Origin: Alphaproteobacteria bacterium UBA1301
Lineage (GTDB): Bacteria; Pseudomonadota; Alphaproteobacteria; Micropepsales; Micropepsaceae
DNA: 64,000 nucleotides
Reading direction: 5' to 3'
Assembly (NCBI GenBank): GCA_002307725.1
Contig: DBUB01000004.1
Location: forward strand, 212,417 to 276,416
Shown one piece after another: positions 10,187 through 19,441 of the stretch (the first letter of the stretch is position 1; every line of letters begins with the position of its first letter). A program made the translations under genes and the position numbers. The notes under the pieces were generated by a model, which searched no databases, was not told the origin of the DNA, and worked only from the letters and a program-made list of their open reading frames with translations.

Positions 10187-10520
10187 GGTCTCTCCCTGCC
10201 TCGTTAGGATCGCCCAGCGCGACGGCTGCCGGTATGACGAAAATCAACGCCGCACCAGACTCTTCAACCTGATTCTCGCGGGATTCGCCGGGGCTTAAAG
10301 GGGATTCGAAGACGCGGGGGAACTGCGCCCTTCGCCGCTCGTAAGATTGTAAGCCGCCGCGACCACGGACCGGTACAGACTTATGCCGGTCCCCCCTTCG
10401 CCCCGACATTTTCTGCTGCCCGCGCCGGTGGTATGGGCGATATGCAGTGAAAGGTGAGGGGGTTGCGTAGACGCCTGCCGAGCGCCTACATCGCCTTACG
10501 CCGCTCGAAGGCATTGTCTC
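10187..10520. other. Divergent intergenic region (334 bp) between oxidoreductase operon and ClC gene
   Basis: This stretch must hold the promoters for the minus-strand oxidoreductase operon and the plus-strand ClC gene. I see no convincing protein gene, no strong hairpin terminator and no clear operator. Short open frames here are weakly coding-like at best. Confidence 0.5.
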
Positions 10521-11822
10521 TTGGCTGAAAACTTGGTCTCGCCGCATCGTCAGCGCCAGTTGCTCGCACATTCCTTGCGCTGGCGGCAACGGGCGATGTT
10601 CATCGGCGGCGGGCTGATTGTTGGATTGGTGGCGACCGGACTTGCGATCGGCTCCGACGGCGCGCAAGCCGCCTTCCGTCGGATCATCGTGCCATCGCGC
10701 TACATCCCGCTGGTGTTGACACCGGCCGGGTTCGCGCTGGCGGTATTTTTGGCGCTGCGGTTCTTTCCCAACACTCAGGGCTCCGGCATTCCCCAGGCGA
10801 TGGCGGCGCGCGCCCTGCCCGATCCCAGCGACCGCGCCAAGCTGGTCGGTTTCCGCGCCGCCGTCGGCAAGGTGTTTCTCACCCTATTCGGTCTCTTGGT
10901 CGGCGCCTCAACCGGGCGTGAAGGCCCCACCGTGCAAGTCGGCGCCTCGGTGATGTTTTTGATCGGGCGGATGTCGCCGCGCCGTCAGGCGGGACTGGTG
11001 ATGGCCGGCGCGGCCGCGGGCGTGGCGGCGGCGTTCAACACGCCACTGGCGGGCATCGTGTTCGGCATCGAGGAAATGAGCCGGCGCTTCGAAGCCAAAA
11101 CCAGCGGCCTCCTCATCGGCGCGGTGATCCTTGCGGGTCTGACGGCGCAGGCGATCCTCGGTAACTACACCTATTTCGGTACCACCGCGGCGGCACTGCC
11201 GATCGGTACCGCCTGGATCGCAGTGCCGTTGTGCGGCGTCGTCGGCGGCTTTTCGGGCGCCATTTTCAGCCGAATCCTGGTGGCGGTGCCGACCAAACTG
11301 CCGGGCGGTGTCGGTGGTTGGATCAAATCCCATCCGATCCTGTTCGCGGCGCTGTGCGGCATTGGCGTAGCACTGTGCGGACTGGCGAGCGGCGACATGG
11401 TCTATGGCACCGGGTATCAGAACGCCAAAGCGGTCTTGCATCACACCGGCACGGTGCCGCTCGAATATGCGCCGCTGAAACTGCTTGCGACGGCGTTGTC
11501 GGCGGTAAGCGGGGTTCCCGGCGGCATCTTCTCGCCGTCGCTGTCGATCGGTGCTGGGATCGGCATCGACATCGCCCACTTCTTCCATCACGCCGAACCG
11601 GGACCGATCGTTCTGCTCGGCATGGTCGCCTATTTCACCGGCGTGGTGAGGGCGCCGATTACCGGCTTCGTCATCGTCTCCGAGATGAGCGGCGATCATT
11701 CGATGCTGGTGGCGCTGATGGCAACGGCCTTGATCGCCGATTGGTGTGCGAGTTGGATCAACAAAGAGGGCGTTTATCACGCCTTGGCCAAACGCTTTCT
11801 GCCGAAGAAGCCGGGCGCTTAA
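10521..11822 (+). CDS. ClC-family chloride channel / H+-Cl- antiporter
   Basis: This 433-residue membrane protein carries the three ClC selectivity motifs: GSGIPQA (GSGIP, about 91-95), GREGPTVQ (GxEGP, with the gating Glu position) and GVPGGIFSPSLSIGAGIG (GxFxP). There is no C-terminal CBS pair, as in short bacterial ClCs. In bacteria such proteins move chloride or fluoride, often in acid resistance; the presence of the gating Glu in GREGP favours an exchanger. Translation appears to start at the TTG at 10521; an internal ATG (MFIGGGL, about residue 29) lies close to the first membrane helix and is an alternative. Confidence 0.9.
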   Translation: MAENLVSPHRQRQLLAHSLRWRQRAMFIGGGLIVGLVATGLAIGSDGAQAAFRRIIVPSRYIPLVLTPAGFALAVFLALRFFPNTQGSGIPQAMAARALPDPSDRAKLVGFRAAVGKVFLTLFGLLVGASTGREGPTVQVGASVMFLIGRMSPRRQAGLVMAGAAAGVAAAFNTPLAGIVFGIEEMSRRFEAKTSGLLIGAVILAGLTAQAILGNYTYFGTTAAALPIGTAWIAVPLCGVVGGFSGAIFSRILVAVPTKLPGGVGGWIKSHPILFAALCGIGVALCGLASGDMVYGTGYQNAKAVLHHTGTVPLEYAPLKLLATALSAVSGVPGGIFSPSLSIGAGIGIDIAHFFHHAEPGPIVLLGMVAYFTGVVRAPITGFVIVSEMSGDHSMLVALMATALIADWCASWINKEGVYHALAKRFLPKKPGA

Positions 11823-12497
11823 CCTCACCGGCTGATCTATCCCACACCTGCCGCACGCCCTTTCTTCAATCCTCTCATCGCCTTGCACCAACCGCTCACG
11901 AACTTATCCCCCTTGGTCAAACCGGCCGTATAATTGCCGGCATGAACGAAGCCGCCCTCGCCCCGTCCGACACGCCTGCGCTGATCCGCGCAGCGATGGC
12001 GCGCTTGCCGCGGCGTAGCTGCCAAGCGAAGCTGGGCGGGCCACGGGCCCGTCAGGCCAGCCCCCTCCCTCCCCTCCCCCTCAAAAAACAGAACAATTAT
12101 GTTGCTGAAATGAACTGGGGTCGCAACCAGCGGCGCGGGCCGCGGCGGGCTGGCGCGCCTAGCGGCAACTTTCATGCGAGCCCTTATCCCGAATTTGCTG
12201 CCTTCAAGCGCAAGGCGAACGCCGTTATGCAGCGTGTTCGCCGAGAGATTGCCGCGGCCAAAGCCGCGCTGGCGCTGCAAAAGGCGCAAAATCGCCGGGC
12301 AACGCCGGTTTATCTCCACACCTATGTCCAGGGCGGGGTGGTGCTGCGGGTCAAAGCCGTTACCCGCCACCAAGCGGCAAAAATCCCCCTGTGCCGGGGC
12401 TTTGAAGCCGGTATAACCGGGGACGGGTCGGCCCGAATCGAAATTCAACTCGAAAACATCCTCGCGACCGGCCCGAGAAATCATCCGGGTACTGACA
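11823..12497. other. Gene-poor stretch before purA; possible small hypothetical ORF from 11942 (+)
   Basis: The 675-bp gap contains an open frame from the ATG at 11942 that stays open far into purA in another frame, so its end cannot be a real gene end. A long antisense frame (11837-12484, minus) also exists, with low-complexity Arg-rich translation. Neither looks like a known protein. Bases 12002-12018 share a 17-base phrase (16 matches) with 61433-61449, and a polypyrimidine tract follows at 12061-12082. I treat the stretch as non-coding with repeat-like content and leave open that the + frame has a real start region. Confidence 0.35.
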
Positions 12498-13784
12498 ATG
12501 GCGAATGTGGCGGTGATCGGCGCTCAGTGGGGCGACGAGGGCAAAGGCAAGATCGTGGACTGGCTTTCCGCGCGCGCCGACGTGGTGGTGCGGTTTCAGG
12601 GCGGCCACAATGCCGGGCACACGCTCGTCATCGATGGCATCACCTACAAGCTGAGTTTGCTCCCCTCAGGCGTGGTCCGCCCTGGCAAGCAGGCGGTGAT
12701 TGGCAACGGTGTCGTGGTCGATCCCTGGGCGCTGGCGGCCGAGATTGGGCGGCTGAAGGACCTCGGCGTCAGCGTGACACCCGCCAATCTGATGGTGGCC
12801 GAGAATGCCGCCTTGATCCTGCCGCTTCATCGCGACCTCGATACGGCGCGCGAGACCGGCGTGCAAGCACTGGGGACGACCAAGCGCGGCATCGGTCCGG
12901 CTTACGAAGACAAGGTCGGCCGCCGCGCCATCCGGGCGGTGGATTTGAAAGACTTCAACACCCTGCCCGGCAAGATCGACCGGCTGCTCGCCCATCACAA
13001 TGCGCTGCGTCGCGGCGTCGGCGCCGAAGAGATCAAACCGGAAGACGTTCTGGCGCAGCTCAAAGAAATCGCGCCCAGCATTCTGCCCTTCATCGGCCCG
13101 GTGTGGCGGCTGCTGGATCAGGCGCGTAAGGCGAACAAGCGCATTCTGTTTGAAGGCGCGCAAGCGGTGCTGCTGGATGTCGATCACGGCACCTATCCTT
13201 TCGTCACCTCGTCAAACACGGTGGCGGGACAGGCCGCGGCCGGATCGGGTATCGGTCCGCATCAGATCGGTTATGTCCTCGGCATCGTCAAAGCCTATAC
13301 GACGCGCGTTGGCGACGGCCCCTTCCCCACCGAACAGAAGAACGACATCGGCGAAAAGATCGGCCAGCGCGGCGCCGAATTCGGTACCGTGACGGGGCGC
13401 AAGCGCCGCTGCGGCTGGTTCGATGCGGTGCTGGTGCGCCAGACCATCGTCACGGGGGGCGTCGACGGCATCGCACTGACCAAGCTCGATGTGCTTGACG
13501 GCTTCGACGAGATCAAGGTCTGCGTCGGCTATAAGCTCGACGGCAAAGACCACGATTATCTGCCGGCCGATGCGGTGGAACAGGCGCGGATCGAGCCGGT
13601 CTATGAGACCATCCCGGGCTGGAAGGAATCCACCCGCGGGGCGCGCAGTTGGGCCCAGCTTCCGGCCAATGCGATCAAATACGTCCGCCGCATCGAGGAA
13701 CTGATCGATGCGCCGGTGGCGCTGCTGTCCACCAGCCCCGAACGCGAGGACACCATCCTGGTCCACGACCCGTTCTTGGGGTGA
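12498..13784 (+). CDS. purA: Adenylosuccinate synthase
   Basis: This 428-residue protein is of normal family length. The N terminus has the GTP-binding loop and catalytic residues (IGAQWGDEGKGKIVDWL with Asp13, then GGHNAGHT with the catalytic His). Further signatures are LGTTKRGIGPAYEDK, LFEGAQAVLLDVDHGTYPFVTSSN and TGRKRRCGWFD. It joins aspartate to IMP using GTP, the first step from IMP to AMP, in the cytoplasm. The gene is monocistronic here, followed after about 70 bp by the Cys-cluster protein. Confidence 0.98.
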   Translation: MANVAVIGAQWGDEGKGKIVDWLSARADVVVRFQGGHNAGHTLVIDGITYKLSLLPSGVVRPGKQAVIGNGVVVDPWALAAEIGRLKDLGVSVTPANLMVAENAALILPLHRDLDTARETGVQALGTTKRGIGPAYEDKVGRRAIRAVDLKDFNTLPGKIDRLLAHHNALRRGVGAEEIKPEDVLAQLKEIAPSILPFIGPVWRLLDQARKANKRILFEGAQAVLLDVDHGTYPFVTSSNTVAGQAAAGSGIGPHQIGYVLGIVKAYTTRVGDGPFPTEQKNDIGEKIGQRGAEFGTVTGRKRRCGWFDAVLVRQTIVTGGVDGIALTKLDVLDGFDEIKVCVGYKLDGKDHDYLPADAVEQARIEPVYETIPGWKESTRGARSWAQLPANAIKYVRRIEELIDAPVALLSTSPEREDTILVHDPFLG

Positions 13785-13856
13785 GACTAATCCATACGGT
13801 CATTGCGTGAATGCACCGAATTGATAAGCGGCGCGCGCGCTGTTATGCAGGGAATC

Positions 13857-14240
13857 ATGGCTAAAAAACCGTTCGATTGTTCGAAGTGCCCCGGCTATTG
13901 CTGCTCCTATCACATCATTCCGGTGAAAGAGAGCGATCTCAAGCGGCTCGCCAAGCACTTCAAGGTCACCCTCGCCGAGGCCAAGAAGAAGTTCGTGACG
14001 CCAGGCCGCAAAGAAGACGCCAAGGACGGCGCCTACAAGATGCGCCGCAAGGCCGACCAGCATTTCGGCAAGATCTGCCGCTTCTTCGATACCGAAGAAC
14101 GCCGCTGCACGGTTTATACGGCGCGGCCCTACATCTGCCGGGCCTACCCCACCGGCAAATGCGGCTACTACGAATTCCTCAAGATCGAACGTGATACCCA
14201 AGACGATCAAGAGATCGTCGCCGGAACATGGAACGATTAG
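13857..14240 (+). CDS. YkgJ-type cysteine-cluster protein (putative zinc/iron-chelating domain)
   Basis: This 127-residue protein has the CxxCCxxC-like pattern of the family: CSKCPGYCC at the N terminus, CRFFDTEERRCTVYTARPYICRAYP and a later Cys in TGKCGYYE. I chose the ATG at 13857 (MAKKPFDC) over an upstream ATG at 13803 because an AGGGA-like ribosome site sits six bases before it and the family starts here. The function of the family is not established; the clustered cysteines suggest metal binding. Its TAG and the TAA of convergent thiD overlap on opposite strands at 14237-14240. Confidence 0.82.
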   Translation: MAKKPFDCSKCPGYCCSYHIIPVKESDLKRLAKHFKVTLAEAKKKFVTPGRKEDAKDGAYKMRRKADQHFGKICRFFDTEERRCTVYTARPYICRAYPTGKCGYYEFLKIERDTQDDQEIVAGTWND

Positions 14241-15070
14241 GGCTTCATCGGTAGCGTTGATCCCGCGACCGGTTTGCCCTTCCACTGCACCATGTGATTG
14301 AGCGGGCCGTGACCTTTGCCGAAGCCCGGTGCCGACGCGATGGCGGCCTGAACATATTGGCGCGCCTCGCCAACGGCCATCGATAGCGGCAGTCCCTTGG
14401 CCAGCCCTGACGCGATCGCCGAGGCCAGCGTGCACCCGGTTCCATGCGTGCTCCGGGTCTTGAGCCGCGGGAACGTGAAGATGCTCTCGCCCTGATCCCA
14501 CACCAGCATGTCGTCGATGGTCGCCTTGGACGAATGGCCGCCCTTGATGAGCGCCGCCTTGGCCCCCATATGACGCAAGATCGTGGCCGCCTTGCGTAAG
14601 GAGGCGCGGTCGGACCGGGTGATCCCCGTCAGCCGCTTGGTCTCCGGGATGTTGGGCGTGACCAGGGTGGCAAGCGGGATCAGCTTTTTGATCAGGATTT
14701 TTTCCGCGTCCGGCTTCAGCAGCGCCGCGCCCGAGGTCGCCACCATCACCGGATCGACCACCAACGGCACGCCGGGCGCATACTCGGCAAGCGTCGCGGC
14801 CACCACGCGCACGATGGCGGCGTTGGCCAGCATGCCGGTTTTGATCGCATCGGCGCCGATGTCTTTGAGGCAGGCAATGATCTGCTGGCGGACGATCTCC
14901 GGCGGCACGGCATGAACCGCGGTGACGCCGGTGGTGTTCTGCACCGTGATCGCGGTGATCGCTGTCATTGCGTAGACGCCGAAGGCGCTCGCGGTCTTGA
15001 TGTCGGCCTGAATGCCGGCCCCACCCGATGAATCGGAACCGGCGATAATCAAAAGCCTGGGAAGGCTCAC
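14237..15070 (-). CDS. thiD: Hydroxymethylpyrimidine/phosphomethylpyrimidine kinase
   Basis: This 277-residue ribokinase-fold protein starts LLIIAGSDSSGGAGIQADIKT, the classic ThiD N terminus, and contains VDPVMVATSGAALLKP, TPNIPETKRLTG and the anion-hole/catalytic region KTRSTHGTGCTLASAIASGLAKG with the catalytic Asp replaced by a His-Gly context (STHGTGC) as is usual in ThiD. It phosphorylates HMP and HMP-phosphate in thiamine synthesis. The GTG start overlaps the glmM stop (GTGA), making it the last gene of the glmM operon. Confidence 0.96.
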   Translation of the reverse strand: MSLPRLLIIAGSDSSGGAGIQADIKTASAFGVYAMTAITAITVQNTTGVTAVHAVPPEIVRQQIIACLKDIGADAIKTGMLANAAIVRVVAATLAEYAPGVPLVVDPVMVATSGAALLKPDAEKILIKKLIPLATLVTPNIPETKRLTGITRSDRASLRKAATILRHMGAKAALIKGGHSSKATIDDMLVWDQGESIFTFPRLKTRSTHGTGCTLASAIASGLAKGLPLSMAVGEARQYVQAAIASAPGFGKGHGPLNHMVQWKGKPVAGSTLPMKP

Positions 15071-16413
15071 GCGGCGGCGTCCGCAATAGCATCGGCGATC
15101 TCGCCGACGACGCTGGCGATCTGCTTCTCGTCGTCACCTTCGGCCATGATGCGGATCACCGGCTCGGTACCGGATTTGCGCACCAGAATGCGGCCCTTGC
15201 CGTCAAGCTGGGTGCGGCAACCTTCGATCACTTTCTTGACCTTGGCGCTTTCGAGCGGCGCGCCGTGTTTGAAGCGCACGTTCTTGAGCACCTGCGGCAG
15301 CGGCTCGAACAGATGGCAGGCCGCGGAGGCAGGCTTGCCCTCCTTGGCGATGGCCGCCAGCACCTGCAGGCCAGCGATCAACCCGTCACCGGTGGTGCAG
15401 AAGTCGTTGAGCACGATGTGGCCCGACTGCTCGCCGCCGACGTTGTAGCCACCCTTCTTCATCTCCTCGATGACATAACGATCACCAACCGAGGCGCGCA
15501 CCAGCTTCAAATCGAGACTGCCGAGATAGCGTTCCAGGCCAACGTTCGACATCACCGTACCGACCACGCCGCCGCCGCGCAGGGTTTCGGTCTTCTTCCA
15601 GCTTGAGGCAATCAGCGCCAGCACCTGATCGCCATCGATGATGCGGCCGTGCTCGTCGGCCAGCACCACCCGATCGGCATCGCCGTCGAGCGACAGGCCA
15701 AAATCGGCACGCACTTCGCGCACCTTGGCGCACATTGCTTCCGGCGCAGTGGAACCGCATTCGAGATTGATGTTGGCGCCGTCGGGCTCGACACCGAGCG
15801 CAATGATCTCGGCTCCCAGCTCCCACATCACCGCGGGCGCCACCTTGTAAGCGGCGCCATTGGCGCAATCGATCACCACCCGAAGGCCGTCGAGGCGCAG
15901 ATGCCGCGGGAACGTGCCTTTGACCAGTTCGATATAACGTGCCTGGGCGTCGTCGATGCGCTTGGCGCGACCGATCCTGGCGGGAGCCGCCAGCCCGGCC
16001 TCGAGCCCATTCATCATCAGGGCTTCGATCTGCTCCTCGCGCGCATCCGACAGCTTGTTGCCGTCAGGGCCAAACAGCTTGATGCCGTTGTCGGTGTAGG
16101 GATTGTGCGAGGCCGAGATCATCACCCCGAGGTCGGCGCGCAGTGACCGCGTCAGCATCGCCACGGCGGGCGTCGGCAGCGGGCCGAACTGGAACACGTC
16201 CATGCCCACCGAGGTGAAGCCGGCGACCAGGGCGTTCTCGACCATGTAGCCGGACAGACGAGTATCCTTGCCGATCACCACGCGGCCGCGGTGCTCGCCG
16301 CGGCGGAAGATACGGCCAGCCGCCATACCGGTCTTCATGGCGATTTCCGCCGTCATCGGATGGGAGTTGGCCTGACCACGAATACCGTCAGTGCCGAAAA
16401 ACTTGCGCGTCAT
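15067..16413 (-). CDS. glmM: Phosphoglucosamine mutase
   Basis: This 448-residue protein shows FGTDGIRGQAN at the N terminus, the phosphoserine loop GVMISASHNPYTDNGIKLFG (Ser about 102), the metal loop LSLDGDADRVVLAD, the sugar loop GGEQSGH and the C-terminal phosphate-binding loop RKSGTEPVIRIMAEG. It converts glucosamine-6-phosphate to glucosamine-1-phosphate for UDP-GlcNAc, feeding peptidoglycan and LPS. Order ftsH-folP-glmM is widely conserved in proteobacteria, and thiD is coupled downstream. Confidence 0.98.
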   Translation of the reverse strand: MTRKFFGTDGIRGQANSHPMTAEIAMKTGMAAGRIFRRGEHRGRVVIGKDTRLSGYMVENALVAGFTSVGMDVFQFGPLPTPAVAMLTRSLRADLGVMISASHNPYTDNGIKLFGPDGNKLSDAREEQIEALMMNGLEAGLAAPARIGRAKRIDDAQARYIELVKGTFPRHLRLDGLRVVIDCANGAAYKVAPAVMWELGAEIIALGVEPDGANINLECGSTAPEAMCAKVREVRADFGLSLDGDADRVVLADEHGRIIDGDQVLALIASSWKKTETLRGGGVVGTVMSNVGLERYLGSLDLKLVRASVGDRYVIEEMKKGGYNVGGEQSGHIVLNDFCTTGDGLIAGLQVLAAIAKEGKPASAACHLFEPLPQVLKNVRFKHGAPLESAKVKKVIEGCRTQLDGKGRILVRKSGTEPVIRIMAEGDDEKQIASVVGEIADAIADAAA

Positions 16414-16469
16414 CGCCCCTCGCCTGCTTTTTTCTAGGAACGCAGATTAGTACCAATATTCCCGGACGT

Positions 16470-17279
16470 TTAAGTTGACTTTATATTACCGGTTAAAACG
16501 GCGCTCCACACCCTAAGACCATCGGCCAAGGCGGCCGGATCGTGGGTGCGGATATAGTCCGCCCCTTGCCAACATGCAAAAAGCTCGGCGGCCAAGGTGG
16601 CGGACCCGGCCGCGGCGGCGGGGCGGCCGCGACGTAGGAACGATTTTCGCGACACCGAGATCAGCACTGGGAGATCGAAGGCTTGTTTGAGTTCGCCAAT
16701 CCGCCGCAAGACCTCGTAGGAGGCCTCGGCATGACGCCCCAGAAACATGCCCATGCCGGGGTCGACGATCAGCCGGTCGCGGGCGATGCCGGCCGCTGTC
16801 AGCGCGGTCAGACGAGCATCGAAGAATTCTAAAATACGTTTGAATATGGTTCCAGGCGGAACATCGTCGGCGGTCGCCCGTCCCTCGGCCTGCACAGCAT
16901 GCATGACGATCAGCTTGGCGGGGCTGCCGGCGAGCGCTGGATATAACGAGGACTCGGGAAAGCCGTGGATGTCGTTGAGCCAGGCGACACCATTGCCTAG
17001 CGCCCAGCGCTGCACCTCAGGCGCGAAGGTGTCGATCGAAACCGGTACGCCCTCTCGTACCAGCGCCGTTACCACCGGAGCAAGACGGGCAACCTCCTCT
17101 TCCGGCAGTACCGGCGCCGATTTCGGATTGGAGGCCGCAGCGCCGATATCGATCCCGTGGGCGCCACTCGCCATCAGTTCGTGGGCATGGGCGAGCGCGG
17201 CGGCGGGATCCAGATATTTGCCGCCGTCGGAAAACGAATCCGCCGTGATGTTGAGGATGCCGAGGATAGCCGGGTTCAT
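16470..17279 (-). CDS. folP: Dihydropteroate synthase
   Basis: This 269-residue TIM-barrel protein starts ILGILNITADSFSDGGKYLDP, the diagnostic DHPS motif, followed by ASGAHGIDIGAAASNPKSAPV, where the usual E/STRPG is altered to AAASNPKS, then DRLIVDPGMGMFLG (pterin binding) and VLISVSRKSFL. It condenses p-aminobenzoate with the pterin diphosphate in folate synthesis. I chose the ATG at 17279 because the family starts just before ILGILN; the open frame runs further upstream without family similarity. A hairpin separates it from ftsH. Confidence 0.93.
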   Translation of the reverse strand: MNPAILGILNITADSFSDGGKYLDPAAALAHAHELMASGAHGIDIGAAASNPKSAPVLPEEEVARLAPVVTALVREGVPVSIDTFAPEVQRWALGNGVAWLNDIHGFPESSLYPALAGSPAKLIVMHAVQAEGRATADDVPPGTIFKRILEFFDARLTALTAAGIARDRLIVDPGMGMFLGRHAEASYEVLRRIGELKQAFDLPVLISVSRKSFLRRGRPAAAAGSATLAAELFACWQGADYIRTHDPAALADGLRVWSAVLTGNIKST

Positions 17280-17320
17280 ACGAGGTTCTCCAGACGGCGT
17301 TCCAGCGCCAAAGTAATCAT

Positions 17321-17356
17321 GGAAAAGGGCCCAGGTGAATGCCCGAGCCCTTTTCC
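17321..17356 (-). terminator. Hairpin between ftsH and folP
   Basis: Perfect 10-bp inverted arms at 17321-17330 and 17347-17356 with a 16-base loop lie between the ftsH stop (17379) and the folP start (17279). The T-rich part is inside the stem, so it is not a textbook terminator. It may be an attenuating or mRNA-protecting structure that sets ftsH apart from folP-glmM-thiD. Confidence 0.5.
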
Positions 17357-17378
17357 GCAAACATTGATCCGCGTGGCG

Positions 17379-19301
17379 TCAGTGCCCCGGCTGCGGCTCC
17401 GGTGCGATAATGCCGCCACGGGGCACGCCGGCTTGCGGCACGGAGGGACCAGGACCACGCTGCGGCTCGGGCTCCTCATAAGGCGTGCGGACCGGCGGAA
17501 TGCCCTTGAGTAGTGCCGTGATTTCGTCACCCGACAGTGTCTCGTATTCGAGCAGACCATTGGCGATGATTTCGAGGTCTTTCTTCTTGTCGGTGAGAAT
17601 ACCACGGGCGGTGGCTTCGGCCGTTTCGATCATGGTACGCACTTCCTCATCGATCAGCCTGGCGGTCTCTTCCGACATGTTGAGCGACTGCGCCACCGAA
17701 TGGCCGAGAAACACTTCCTGCTCGTTGCCACGATAGCGCACGCGGCCGAGCTTTTCGCTCATGCCCCATTCCATCACCATGGCGCGCGCCATGCGGGTCG
17801 CCTGCATGATGTCGCCGGAGGCGCCGTTGGTGACGTTTTCCTGACCGAACATCAGCACTTCGGCTTCGCGGCCGCCGAACATCGAGGCCAGACGCGAGAC
17901 GCAGTACTGTTTGGTGTAGGAGTGCTTGTCTTCCGTCGGCAGGTTCATCGTCAAGCCAAGGGCGCGGCCGCGCGGAATGATCGTCACTTTGTGCAGCGGA
18001 TCGTGCTGTGGCATGTGCATGCCGACCAGCGCGTGACCGGCTTCGTGATAGGCGGTGAGCTTCTTCTCCTGCTCGCTCATGGCCAGCGAACGGCGCTCGG
18101 CGCCCATCATCACCTTGTCTTTGGCATCTTCGAGCTCGCTCATCGCGACAACGCGCTTGCCGCGGCGAGCCGCCAGCAAAGCCGCCTCGTTGACGAGGTT
18201 GGCGAGATCGGCGCCGGAGAAGCCGGGCGTACCGCGCGCGATGGTGCGCGGATCGACATCGGGCGCCAGCGGAACCTTGCGCATATGCACGCGCAGAATT
18301 TTCTCGCGGCCGGCAAGATCCGGGTTGGGCACAGTGATTTCGCGGTCGAAGCGGCCGGGGCGCAGCAGCGCCGGATCGAGCACGTCGGGCCGGTTGGTAG
18401 CGGCGATCAGGATGACGCCTTCATTGGCTTCGAAGCCGTCCATCTCGACCAGGAGCTGATTCAGCGTCTGCTCACGCTCGTCGTTGCCGCCGCCGAGGCC
18501 GGCACCACGATGGCGGCCGACCGCGTCGATTTCGTCGATGAACACAATGCAGGGTGAATTCTTCTTGGCCTGTTCGAACATGTCGCGAACGCGGGATGCG
18601 CCAACGCCGACAAACATTTCGACAAAATCCGAACCCGAAATGGTGAAGAACGGCACATTGGCTTCACCGGCGATGGCGCGCGCCAGCAAGGTCTTGCCGG
18701 TGCCCGGCGGGCCGACGAGCAGAACGCCCTTCGGAATACGACCACCCAGGCGCTGGAATTTTTGCGGGTCTTTGAGGAAGTCGACAATCTCTTTGAGGTC
18801 TTCCTTGGCCTCATCGACGCCCGCCACATCTTCAAAAGTGACGCGGCCCTGGCGTTCGGTGAGGAGCTTGGCTTTGCTTTTGCCGAACCCCATCGCCTTG
18901 CCGCCACCGCCCTGCATCTGGCGCAGGAAAAACACCCACACGCCGATCAACAGCAGCATCGGAAACCAGTTCACCAGCACACTAAGAAGCGTCGGCATGC
19001 CATCGTCGCGCTTGGCGATGGTGGCGTTGACGTCGGGATGGTCCTTCAGAAGATTCCACAGGTTCTGGTCCTGCGGCGGCACATTGGTGGTGAATTGCGT
19101 GCCGTTACGCAGTTCGCCCTTCACCTCATCTTCCTGGATGGTGAGTTTCTGGACGTTACCCTTTTGAATTTCCTGGGTCAGGGCGGTGTAGCTGTACGTC
19201 GTGGCTTGCGCGCTCTTGTTCGACCCCTGGAACAGATTGAACAGGAGAACCAAGAGCAGCGCGATGAGGATCCACAGCGCCAGATTGCGGAGGTTATTCA
19301 A
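17379..19301 (-). CDS. ftsH: ATP-dependent zinc metalloprotease FtsH
   Basis: This 640-residue membrane protease has a transmembrane helix at about 5-24, a periplasmic domain, a second helix (VLVNWFPMLLLIGVWVFFL) and then the AAA+ domain with Walker A GPPGTGKT, Walker B CIVFIDEIDAVG and the SRH ATNRPDVLDPALLRPGRFD. The zinc protease domain has AYHEAGHALVG (HEXXH) and a downstream Asp/Glu ligand region. The Pro/Gly-rich tail is usual in alphaproteobacteria. It degrades membrane and regulatory proteins such as RpoH and LpxC. The gene follows tilS with a 140-bp gap that should hold its own promoter. Confidence 0.98.
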   Translation of the reverse strand: MNNLRNLALWILIALLLVLLFNLFQGSNKSAQATTYSYTALTQEIQKGNVQKLTIQEDEVKGELRNGTQFTTNVPPQDQNLWNLLKDHPDVNATIAKRDDGMPTLLSVLVNWFPMLLLIGVWVFFLRQMQGGGGKAMGFGKSKAKLLTERQGRVTFEDVAGVDEAKEDLKEIVDFLKDPQKFQRLGGRIPKGVLLVGPPGTGKTLLARAIAGEANVPFFTISGSDFVEMFVGVGASRVRDMFEQAKKNSPCIVFIDEIDAVGRHRGAGLGGGNDEREQTLNQLLVEMDGFEANEGVILIAATNRPDVLDPALLRPGRFDREITVPNPDLAGREKILRVHMRKVPLAPDVDPRTIARGTPGFSGADLANLVNEAALLAARRGKRVVAMSELEDAKDKVMMGAERRSLAMSEQEKKLTAYHEAGHALVGMHMPQHDPLHKVTIIPRGRALGLTMNLPTEDKHSYTKQYCVSRLASMFGGREAEVLMFGQENVTNGASGDIMQATRMARAMVMEWGMSEKLGRVRYRGNEQEVFLGHSVAQSLNMSEETARLIDEEVRTMIETAEATARGILTDKKKDLEIIANGLLEYETLSGDEITALLKGIPPVRTPYEEPEPQRGPGPSVPQAGVPRGGIIAPEPQPGH

Positions 19302-19441
19302 GGCGGTCCTTTCTCGGTGGCCCTTCGGCCTCAGCCAGACGAAAAACGTTATCTTATAGATAGGAGGTTTTTTCGTCCTTGCCAGATTTAGAAAAGGTAA
19401 GAAATTTAACCGACTAGAGCAAGATTATGCCGTCAAGCCGC

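Noticed and set aside
8916..10667. 583-codon minus-strand frame overlapping the oxidoreductase fusion
   Set aside because: It is another frame of the same strand; its translation is low-complexity and lacks motifs, while the 744-residue frame has continuous domain evidence.
11231..13129. Long plus-strand open frame across clcA, the gap and purA
   Set aside because: It overlaps two certain genes in another frame for most of its length; translation there is Arg-rich antisense-like noise. Only the 11942-12480 part could be real and it is reported as doubtful.
19302..19441. Heat-shock (RpoH) promoter for ftsH
   Set aside because: A CCTATCTAT -10-like string is present on the minus strand, but no CTTG-type -35 lies at the right distance.
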